DNA from: Coriobacteriales bacterium | GTDB taxonomy: Bacteria > Actinomycetota > Coriobacteriia > Coriobacteriales > UBA8131 | Reading direction: 5' to 3' | DNA: 15,363 nt | Assembly (NCBI GenBank): GCA_031276475.1 | Contig: JAISMZ010000012.1 | Coordinates: 1 to 15,363, forward strand | In this document: positions 6,298-12,975 of the stretch, in pieces | Layout of the letters: every line of letters starts with the position of its first letter | How positions within the stretch are numbered: the stretch's first letter is position 1 | Position numbers and translations under genes: made by a program | Notes under the pieces: model-generated | What the model was told of the DNA's origin: nothing | What the model saw: only the letters and a program-made list of their open reading frames with translations | The model's database searches: none

Positions 6298-6873
6298 ATG
6301 GAGTTGTTAAAGCAGCGAATCGTAGAGGATGGCATTGTCAAGCCGGGCAATGTCTTAAAGGTGGACAGTTTTCTCAACCACCAGATTGACGTGGAGCTGC
6401 TTAACGCCATCGCTGCGGAATTTGAGCGGATCTATGGCGACCGGCCGATCAGTAAGGTCTTTACCATCGAGGCGTCGGGGATCGCGGTGGCCTGCGTGGT
6501 GGCGCAGCGCTTTGGCGTGCCGCTGGTGTTTGCCAAGAAGGCCCAAAGCATCAACCTCGACGGCGAGTCGTTCACCACGCGCATCGAGAGCTACACCCAC
6601 AAGCGCGTCTATGATGTGATCGTCTCCAAGAAGTACCTCAGCGCCAGCGACCACATCCTGATCATCGACGACTTTTTGGCTAACGGCTGTTCGCTGGACG
6701 GCCTGATTGACATCGCCGAGACCGCCGGCGCTACGATTGAAGGCATCGGCATCGTCATCGAGAAGAGCTTTCAGCTCGGTGGTACGCAGATTCGCAAGCG
6801 CGGCTACCCCCTTGCCTCGCTGGCGATCATCGAGGCGATGGACGCCGAGACGGGAGAGATAGTCTTCGCGTAG
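6298..6873 (+). CDS. xpt: Xanthine phosphoribosyltransferase
   Basis: This cytosolic enzyme converts xanthine and PRPP to XMP in purine salvage. The 191 residues agree with the roughly 194 of Bacillus Xpt. It begins MELLKQRIVEDG, has the early block GNVLKVDSFLNHQID, the VFTIEASGIAVACVVAQ segment, KKAQSINLDGESF and the PRPP-binding loop HILIIDDFLANGCSLDGL. I chose ATG 6298 because AGGAGG lies at 6284-6289, eight bases upstream, and because the protein then aligns end to end with the family; the frame stays open back to a GTG at 6190, but those residues are not family-like. In Firmicutes xpt is often paired with the permease pbuX; here it stands alone, followed by an inverted-repeat element and lysA. 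Confidence 0.93.
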   Translation: MELLKQRIVEDGIVKPGNVLKVDSFLNHQIDVELLNAIAAEFERIYGDRPISKVFTIEASGIAVACVVAQRFGVPLVFAKKAQSINLDGESFTTRIESYTHKRVYDVIVSKKYLSASDHILIIDDFLANGCSLDGLIDIAETAGATIEGIGIVIEKSFQLGGTQIRKRGYPLASLAIIEAMDAETGEIVFA

Positions 6874-6921
6874 AGCGGCGGCGCGGCCCGAGCCAGCGAC
6901 AACGGCCCGATCGCGGCTAAA

Positions 6922-7026
6922 GTTGACAAAAGGGACGGTACGGCTTTGTCACCTTTTGCGATAGCGGTAGCAAAGTTGGAGGACGTTCGGAAAAGTTGAC
7001 AAAACCGTACCGTCCCTTTTGTCAAC
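6922..7026. repeat. 105-bp inverted-repeat element between xpt and lysA
   Basis: Arms 6922-6958 and 6990-7026 are inverted copies matching at 34 of 37 positions, with a perfect outer 22 bp (GTTGACAAAAGGGACGGTAC plus GG). The 31-base centre is not symmetric. Each arm also carries an inner TGACAAA/TTTGTCA pair, so each can fold alone. Elements with TTGACAAAAGGGACGGT ends recur in many anaerobe genomes, as I recall, and resemble REP/MITE-like units mobilised by another element's transposase. It holds no coding sequence. It ends 34 bases before lysA, so transcription from xpt into lysA would pass through it. Confidence 0.85.
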
Positions 7027-7040
7027 ACCTTTTGTCAACA
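7015..7040 (+). repeat. Perfect 13-bp tandem repeat at the element's right end
   Basis: CCTTTTGTCAACA occurs at 7015-7027 and again immediately at 7028-7040. The first copy is the tip of the right arm; the second lies outside the symmetric element. It gives four TTGACA-type hexamers in the region, two per strand. Confidence 0.85.
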
Positions 7041-7060
7041 AAACGACCGACAGGAGAAGC

Positions 7061-8419
7061 ATGGCACATCTGGCGCACGACCCTGATGCCCGGCCCGACG
7101 GGCGCAGCGCGAACGACCTGAAGGCGGTGATGCCGCTGACGGCTGAGCTGCGCGACGGCGAGCTGTACGTGGGCGGCGTGAGTACGGTTGAGCTGGCCCG
7201 CGAGTTTGGCACCGCGCTCTATGTTTATGACGAGGAACATATCCGCGAGCGGCTGGCGACCTGGCTGCGGGAGCTGCGCGCGGTGCTGCCCCAAGCCGAT
7301 GTTGCCTACGCCGGCAAGGCCTTCACCTGCAAGGCGATGGTCCGCCTGCTGGCCGAGGCGGGCGCGCATCTGGACGTCAGCAGCGGCGGCGAGCTGGCCA
7401 TCGCCCTGGCCGCCGGCTTTCCCGCCGAGCGGGTGGTGGTGCACGGCAACAACAAAAGCGAGCGCGAGCTGACCGAGGCGATAGAGGCCGGCGCGGGGCT
7501 TATCGTCGTCGACTGCTTTGAGGAGCTGGAGCGCGTCAACCGTCTGGCGGGCGGGCGCGGCGTGGTGCAGCCCATTTTGCTGCGGATAAAACCGGGCGTC
7601 GTTGCCGACACCCACGAGTACATCCGCACCGGTGCCGAGGACAGCAAATTTGGCTTTGGGCTTAGCGACGGCGCCGCGTTACAGGCTGTGGAGCAGGCCC
7701 TGGCGCTACCGCACTGCGACCTGCGAGGACTGCATGCGCACATCGGCTCGCAGATCTACGCGCTGGAGTCCTTTGCCGAGACGCTGCGGGTGCTGGCGGC
7801 CTTTCTCGCCGAGTTGCGAGCGAGCACCGGTTTTGTGGCCCGCGACCTTAACCTCGGTGGCGGCGTGGGCATCGCCTATCTGGCCGATGACGAGCCGCCC
7901 CAGATCGCGCAGTTTGCCGCGATTGTGGCCGAGACACTTAAGGCCGCCTGCCGCGAGCACGACCTGCCGCTGCCGCGTCTGCTGGTGGAGCCGGGCCGCT
8001 CTATCGTCGCCGGTGCCGGCCTGACCCTATACACGGTCGGCTCGATAAAAAAGCTGTTAGACCTGCGCACCTATGTGGCTGTTGATGGCGGCATGACCGA
8101 CAACATCCGCGTCGCGCTGTACGGAGCGCGCTACGAGTCGGTCATCGCCAGCCGCGCCGACGCGCCCCGCGACGCGCTGGTGACCCTGGCCGGCAAGCAC
8201 TGCGAAAGCGGGGATGTGGTGGCCATCGACGCCTCGCTGCAAAGCCCGCGCGTCGGCGACGTCATCTGCATGTTTGCCACCGGCGCCTACGGTCACTCGA
8301 TGGCCAGTAACTACAACCGCCAGGTGCGCCCCGGCGTGGTGTTTGTACGCGACGGCCGCGCCCGCGAGGTGCTGCGCCGCGAGACCTACGCAGATTTGTT
8401 AAACTGCGAAACAGATTAA
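7061..8419 (+). CDS. lysA: Diaminopimelate decarboxylase
   Basis: LysA removes the D-carboxyl group of meso-diaminopimelate to give lysine, the last step of lysine synthesis; it is a PLP enzyme of the alanine-racemase fold group. Of 452 residues, K86 in YAGKAF is the PLP lysine, followed by HLDVSSGGELAIAL, HIGSQIY, the phosphate-binding GGGVGIAY, VEPGRSIVAGAG, the catalytic C381 in HCESGD and YGHSMASNYN near the end. I chose ATG 7061 because AGGAG lies at 7052-7056; the frame is open to a TTG at 7019, but that lies within the inverted repeat. The first 30 residues are more variable than the family norm. hom follows after 17 nt, so the two aspartate-family genes are probably one operon. Confidence 0.96.
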   Translation: MAHLAHDPDARPDGRSANDLKAVMPLTAELRDGELYVGGVSTVELAREFGTALYVYDEEHIRERLATWLRELRAVLPQADVAYAGKAFTCKAMVRLLAEAGAHLDVSSGGELAIALAAGFPAERVVVHGNNKSERELTEAIEAGAGLIVVDCFEELERVNRLAGGRGVVQPILLRIKPGVVADTHEYIRTGAEDSKFGFGLSDGAALQAVEQALALPHCDLRGLHAHIGSQIYALESFAETLRVLAAFLAELRASTGFVARDLNLGGGVGIAYLADDEPPQIAQFAAIVAETLKAACREHDLPLPRLLVEPGRSIVAGAGLTLYTVGSIKKLLDLRTYVAVDGGMTDNIRVALYGARYESVIASRADAPRDALVTLAGKHCESGDVVAIDASLQSPRVGDVICMFATGAYGHSMASNYNRQVRPGVVFVRDGRAREVLRRETYADLLNCETD

Positions 8420-8436
8420 GGAGTGGAGGAGTTATT

Positions 8437-9714
8437 ATGAAACCGGTAAACGTTGGTCTCATCGGACTGGGCACCGTCGGTGGCGGTGTCGTGCGCATCC
8501 TGAAGGAGCACCACGAGGACTTCCTGCGCGACCAGGGCGTGGACATCCGCCTGGTTGCGGCGGCCTCCACAAGCCGCGAGCAGGCGGTGGCGCTGGGAAT
8601 TGAGGATATTTACCACTCCGACGGCTACGAAGTCATCCACAACCCAGAGGTAGACGTTGTCATTGAGCTGGTGGGCGGCACGGGGATCGCCCTGAAGTTT
8701 GTTACCGCGGCGCTGGAGGCGGGCAAACGCGTGGTTACCGCCAATAAGGCGATCATGGCCACGGCCGGTCATCAGCTTTTGGAGACGGCCGGCAGCAAGG
8801 GGCTGGAGCTGGCCTTTGAGGCCTCGGTGGGCGGCGGCATCCCGATAATCGGCGCGCTGCGCAACTCGCTGATCGGCAACCGCATCGAGAGCGTGATAGG
8901 CATCGTCAACGGCACCACCAACTACATGCTGGCGCGGATCCTTGACGGGCTGCCCTACGCCGAGGCGCTGGCCGAGGCCCAGCAGCTGGGCTTTGCCGAG
9001 GCCGACCCCACGGCCGACGTTGAGGGCCATGACGCCGCGGCCAAGATAGCCATCCTGACCACCTTGGCCTTTAACACCGAGGTGGTTTTGGAGCAGGTCT
9101 ACACCGAAGGCATCACGCGCGTCACCCCCACCGATCTGGCGGTTGCCAGCTCGCTGGGCTACGCCGTAAAGCTGCTGGCCATCGCCAACCGCACGCCCGA
9201 GGGCATCGAGATGCGCGTGCACCCCACGATGCTGCCGGTGGCGCATCCGCTGAGCTCGGTGAACGGGGTGATGAACGCCATCTATGTGGTTGGCGACGCT
9301 GTGGGCGAGACGATGTTTTACGGCGCCGGTGCCGGTGCCGGGCCGGCGGCGAGTGCTGTGGTGGGCGACCTGATAGAGGTGGCCCAGCGCCTGACCTACA
9401 ACAACAGGCGTCCCTATATCCGCTTTGGCACCGAGCAGCTGCCGCTAAAGCCGATCGAGGACGTCATTACGCGCTACTACCTGCGCCTGAACGTGCCCGA
9501 CCGTGCCGGCATCGTAGCCACGACGGCCGCGGCCTTTGCCGAGCAGGGCGTCTCGATATCGTCGTTGCAACAGGCGGCCGGCGACGGACAGACCGCCGAG
9601 CTTGTCTACGTCACCCACTCCGCCCGCGAAGGCGCCCTGCGCGCCACGCTAGCCGCCATCGAGGCAAGTGGCGTGCTGGTTGCCGAGCCGGTGGTTATCC
9701 GGGTGATGGAGTAG
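8437..9714 (+). CDS. hom: Homoserine dehydrogenase
   Basis: This enzyme reduces aspartate semialdehyde to homoserine with NAD(P)H, committing carbon to threonine and methionine. The 425 residues show the nucleotide-binding GLIGLGTVGGGVV (GxGxxG at residues 10-15), VVTANKAIMA, EASVGGGIPII, the family signature around GIVNGTTNYM and GFAEADPTADVEGHDAAAK, whose lysine is catalytic in the family. Residues from about 347 (YYLRLNVPDRAGIV) form the C-terminal ACT domain, the usual site of threonine feedback control. ATG 8437 follows GGAGG at 8425-8429 by seven bases. It lies 17 nt after lysA, so lysine and threonine branches are co-transcribed. No thrB or thrC is downstream; two drug-exporter genes follow after 79 bases. 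Confidence 0.97.
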   Translation: MKPVNVGLIGLGTVGGGVVRILKEHHEDFLRDQGVDIRLVAAASTSREQAVALGIEDIYHSDGYEVIHNPEVDVVIELVGGTGIALKFVTAALEAGKRVVTANKAIMATAGHQLLETAGSKGLELAFEASVGGGIPIIGALRNSLIGNRIESVIGIVNGTTNYMLARILDGLPYAEALAEAQQLGFAEADPTADVEGHDAAAKIAILTTLAFNTEVVLEQVYTEGITRVTPTDLAVASSLGYAVKLLAIANRTPEGIEMRVHPTMLPVAHPLSSVNGVMNAIYVVGDAVGETMFYGAGAGAGPAASAVVGDLIEVAQRLTYNNRRPYIRFGTEQLPLKPIEDVITRYYLRLNVPDRAGIVATTAAAFAEQGVSISSLQQAAGDGQTAELVYVTHSAREGALRATLAAIEASGVLVAEPVVIRVME

Positions 9715-9745
9715 GCGCCGTGGACGCGAGCTCCGCCGAGCGGCG

Positions 9746-9773
9746 TTGCGGGCGCGGATCTGCCGGGCCGCAA
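9746..9773. repeat. Hairpin between hom and the first exporter
   Basis: TTGCGG at 9746-9751 and CCGCAA at 9768-9773 form a perfect 6-bp stem in the 79-base gap. No T-tract follows on the + strand, so it is not a clear terminator and read-through into the exporter genes remains possible. Confidence 0.3.
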
Positions 9774-9786
9774 TACCGATGAGCTC

Positions 9787-11474
9787 CTGACCGATGACGG
9801 ATACGATGACCCCATCCGAGAAGAACCGGCTGATTGTGGCCCTCTCGTTGGCGATGTTCCTCGCCGCGGTTGAGGGCACCATCGTCACCTTGGCCATACC
9901 GACCATCGTCAAAGACCTGCAGGGCTTTAACCTGATCAGCCACGTCTTCTCGGTCTACCTGCTCACCGGCACCGTCGCTACCCCCGTCTATGGCAAGCTC
10001 AGCGACCTTTACGGTCGCAAGCGCACACTGGCGGCGGGGATCGTCATCTTCCTGGTGGGCAGCGCGCTGTGCGGCCTGGCTCAGAACATGGCCATGCTGA
10101 TCGCCTTCCGAGCGCTTCAGGGCATCGGTGCCAGCTCCATCTTTGTGGTGCCGATGGCCATCGTCGGCGACGTCTTCCCCCTCAATCAGCGCGGCAAGAT
10201 CCAAGGCGCACTGAGCATGGTCTGGGGGATAGCCGGCCTCTTTGGCCCCTTCCTCGGCGGCCTGCTGATCGACCTGCTTTCCTGGCATTGGATATTTTTT
10301 ATCAACATCCCCTTTGGCTTGCTGACGCTCTTCATCCTGCAGACGAGCTTCAGTGAGAAGAGCGGGGATATTCAGCGGCAGAAGCACCACATCGACTATC
10401 CGGGAATCGGCGTCCTTTCTGCGGCGCTGCTGGCCCTGCTCAGTATTTTTATTTTTGGTGAGGAGGAATCCTCGCTGCTGACGCTGCGCAATGCCGTGCT
10501 GCTCGCCGTCTCGTTGGCGCTCTTTGTCATCTTCTATCGCATTGAGAAACGCTCGCCTGAGCCTATCGTGCCGCTCGACGTGCTAACGAAGTCGAGCGTC
10601 TTTGTGAACATCGCCTCGCTGTTCTTCACGGCGGCGCTGTTGGGGATTGACGTTTACACGCCTATCTACCTGCAAAATGTCCGGGGCCTCAGCCCGCTGA
10701 TCGCCGGTTTGGTGCTGGTGCCGATGTCGCTGTCATGGATGCTCTCGACGATCCCCCTGGGCAAGCTGATCCACCGCTTTGGCGGCAAGCCGGTAGCGGT
10801 TATCGGCGCGCTTCTGGCGCTGGTCGGGCTGCTGCCCCTATTATTCTTATATCAGGATACTCAAATCTTCCTTATCGTCGCGCTGGTGTTCTTTTTGGGC
10901 ATCGGCTTTGGCGTTACCGTAACGGCGCAGACGATGATCATCCAGGAGTCCGTCGGCTTTGAGAAGCGCGGCGCGGCGGTGGGCGTTAACTCGCTGGTCA
11001 GGTCGCTCGGCCAGACCATCGGCATCAGTGTCTTTGGCGCCGCCTTTAACACCAGCATCGTCGCCGGTTTTGCGACACGGGGGATCAGTCAGTACGACCT
11101 GGGCAACCTCTACGACCTTTCTGCCTATCAGCTGGGGGTGACCTGGGAGCAGGTCGTCGCCGTGCTCGCCGACTCGGTCCATGTGGTCTACGCCATCTTT
11201 ATCGTCATTGCGGCGATTTGCGTCGTCCTCTCGTTGGTAATGCCCAGGCCACCGCTCGGCGAGCCCGGGGAGCCCGCCGCGCCCGGGGAGTCCGCCGCTC
11301 CCACCACGCCAGCCGCCCCCGGGAAGCCCGCCCCAACAGCCGCCCCCGGCGAGCCCGCCACGCCCGGTGATACCGCCACAACCGTCACTCCCGCTGTCCC
11401 CGGGAAGCCCGCCCCCGCCGCCGCGCCGCCCCAGCCGCGCCGCCAAACCCCTGACCGATGATGAATACGATGAC
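9787..11474 (+). repeat. Tandem duplication unit of the exporter genes
   Basis: The 24 bases at 9787-9810 and 11451-11474 differ at only two positions and surround the start codon of each copy; upstream of them the sequences are unrelated. The duplicated unit therefore starts within a few bases of CTGACCGATGA. The unit is about 1.66 kb. Confidence 0.75.
9794..11461 (+). CDS. DHA2-family multidrug exporter (MFS, 14 TM), first copy
   Basis: This 555-residue member of the EmrB/QacA (DHA2) drug:proton antiporters is an inner-membrane protein with about 14 hydrophobic segments. Visible motifs are FLAAVEGTIVTLAIPTI in TM1 (the usual LDxTIV motif with Glu replacing Asp), motif A GKLSDLYGRKR between TM2 and TM3, IAFRALQGIGAS and the motif-C region WGIAGLFGPFLGG. 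The substrate cannot be predicted. Residues after about 485 form an unusual Pro/Ala/Gly/Glu-rich tail of some 70 residues, made of imperfect APGKPAP-type repeats, which is probably cytoplasmic and disordered. ATG 9794 has no good ribosome binding site, but the sequence around it is repeated at the second copy. The stop overlaps the second copy's start by 4 nt (ATGA), so both are translated from one message. Confidence 0.9.
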   Translation: MTDTMTPSEKNRLIVALSLAMFLAAVEGTIVTLAIPTIVKDLQGFNLISHVFSVYLLTGTVATPVYGKLSDLYGRKRTLAAGIVIFLVGSALCGLAQNMAMLIAFRALQGIGASSIFVVPMAIVGDVFPLNQRGKIQGALSMVWGIAGLFGPFLGGLLIDLLSWHWIFFINIPFGLLTLFILQTSFSEKSGDIQRQKHHIDYPGIGVLSAALLALLSIFIFGEEESSLLTLRNAVLLAVSLALFVIFYRIEKRSPEPIVPLDVLTKSSVFVNIASLFFTAALLGIDVYTPIYLQNVRGLSPLIAGLVLVPMSLSWMLSTIPLGKLIHRFGGKPVAVIGALLALVGLLPLLFLYQDTQIFLIVALVFFLGIGFGVTVTAQTMIIQESVGFEKRGAAVGVNSLVRSLGQTIGISVFGAAFNTSIVAGFATRGISQYDLGNLYDLSAYQLGVTWEQVVAVLADSVHVVYAIFIVIAAICVVLSLVMPRPPLGEPGEPAAPGESAAPTTPAAPGKPAPTAAPGEPATPGDTATTVTPAVPGKPAPAAAPPQPRRQTPDR

Positions 11475-12975
11475 ATCAGCCGGAAAGAAAGGCCTGATCG
11501 CGTCCCTGCTGCTGGCGAGGTTCCTCGCCGCGGTTGAGGGCACCGTTGTCACCTTGGCCATTCCAACCATCGTCAAGGATCTGCAAAGCTTCGACCTGAT
11601 CAGCCACGTCTTCTCCATCTACCTGCTCGCCAGCGCCGTCGCGACGCCAATCTACGGCAAGCTGAGCAGCATCTACGGGCGCAAACGCACGCTCACGGCA
11701 GGCATCGTCATCTTCCTTGTGGGCAGCGCGCTTTGCGGACTGGCGCAGGACATGGTCATGCTGATCGCCTTCCGCGCCATTCAGGGCCTCGGCGCCAGCG
11801 CCATTATCGTGGTGCCGATGGCCATCGTCGGCGACGTCTTTTCCCTTGAAGAGCGAGGCCGGGTCCAGGGGCTGCTGGGCCTGGTCTGGGGGATTGCCGG
11901 CCTCTTTGGGCCGCTCATCGGCGGCATGCTGATCAGCGTCCTCTCCTGGCATTGGATATTCTTTGTGAACATCCCCTTTGGCCTGCTGGCACTTCTGATC
12001 ATGCGGACGAGTCTAAACGAAAACGCTCAGCGGCAGAAGCACTACATCGACTACCCGGGAGTCATCGTCCTCACCGCTGCCCTGCTTACCCTGCTCGCAA
12101 TATTTACCTTTGGCAAGGAAGATGCTTCACTGCTCACGCCGACCAATGCCGCGCTGCTCGTCGTCTCGCTGGTGCTTTTTGCGGTCTTTTACCGCATCGA
12201 GCGACGCTCACCTGAGCCGATCGTCCCGCTTGACGTGTTAACTAAATCGAGCGTCTTTATAAACATCATCGCACTGTTCTTCATGGCCGTGATTCTTGGG
12301 ATCGACGTCTATATGCCCATCTACCTGCAAGATGTCCGTGGCCTCAGCCCACTCATCGCCGGGCTTGCGCTCTTGCCGTTGTCAATCTCCTGGATGCTGG
12401 CGGCGATCCCCCTGGGCAAGCTTATCCACCGTTTTGGCGGCAAGCCGGTAGCCATTGTCGGCGTGCTCCTGACCCTGCTCTGCCTGCTGCCCTTTTTATT
12501 CTTTCATCAATATATTGATATGATCATTATCCTCGCAGTGACATTCTTCCTCGGAGCTGGCCTGGGCATAACGGTAACGGCGCACACGATGGTCATTCAA
12601 GAATCCACCGGCTTTGAAAAGCGCGGTGCCGCGGTGGGCGTCAACTCGCTGGTCAGGACGCTCGGCCAGACCATCGGCATCAGCGTATTCGGTGCCGTCT
12701 TTAACGCCAGCATCGTTGCCGGTTTTGCAAAAGAGGAGATCACCAAATACGACCTGGGCAACCTCTACGACATCTCAGCCTATCAGCAGGGGGTGACCTG
12801 GGACCAAATCGCCGCCGTACTCGTCGATTCACTCCAAGTGGTCTATATCGTTTTCATCGTCTTTGCGCTGCTCTGCGTCATCCTCACCCTGGTGATGCCC
12901 AAGCCGCCGCTCGGCGGATCCAGCAAGTCCAGCGATCCGTCACAGTCAGCTGTGGAGGAAGCTGTGGAGGAGTAA
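11458..12975 (+). CDS. DHA2-family multidrug exporter (MFS, 14 TM), second copy
   Basis: This 505-residue paralogue is well over half identical to the first copy along its whole length by eye, including FLAAVEGTVVTLAIPTIVKD, SWHWIFFVNIPFGLL, RSPEPIVPLDVLTKSSVF and VGVNSLVRTLGQTIGISVFG. It differs in motif A, reading GKLSSIYGRKR where the first copy has the canonical Asp, and in having a short acidic tail ending EEAVEE. It may start at ATG 11458 (overlapping the first gene's TGA) or at the adjacent in-frame ATG 11461. The tandem arrangement could yield two pumps with different specificities, or heteromers, but DHA2 pumps generally act as monomers. The last 30 bases overlap the convergent membrane-protein gene on the other strand. 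Confidence 0.9.
   Translation: MMNTMTSAGKKGLIASLLLARFLAAVEGTVVTLAIPTIVKDLQSFDLISHVFSIYLLASAVATPIYGKLSSIYGRKRTLTAGIVIFLVGSALCGLAQDMVMLIAFRAIQGLGASAIIVVPMAIVGDVFSLEERGRVQGLLGLVWGIAGLFGPLIGGMLISVLSWHWIFFVNIPFGLLALLIMRTSLNENAQRQKHYIDYPGVIVLTAALLTLLAIFTFGKEDASLLTPTNAALLVVSLVLFAVFYRIERRSPEPIVPLDVLTKSSVFINIIALFFMAVILGIDVYMPIYLQDVRGLSPLIAGLALLPLSISWMLAAIPLGKLIHRFGGKPVAIVGVLLTLLCLLPFLFFHQYIDMIIILAVTFFLGAGLGITVTAHTMVIQESTGFEKRGAAVGVNSLVRTLGQTIGISVFGAVFNASIVAGFAKEEITKYDLGNLYDISAYQQGVTWDQIAAVLVDSLQVVYIVFIVFALLCVILTLVMPKPPLGGSSKSSDPSQSAVEEAVEE

Noticed and set aside
6996..7024. Promoter for lysA built on a TTGACA in the repeat element
   Set aside because: TTGACA is perfect, but no -10-like hexamer occurs 16-18 bases further on; the hexamer belongs to the repeat.
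7019..7060. Earlier TTG start for lysA at 7019
   Set aside because: It lies inside the inverted-repeat arm and lacks a ribosome binding site, whereas ATG 7061 has AGGAG at 7052-7056.
8416..9246. 276-codon open frame on the - strand opposite hom
   Set aside because: It mirrors the codon pattern of hom, is Gly/Gln/His-rich and has no motif.
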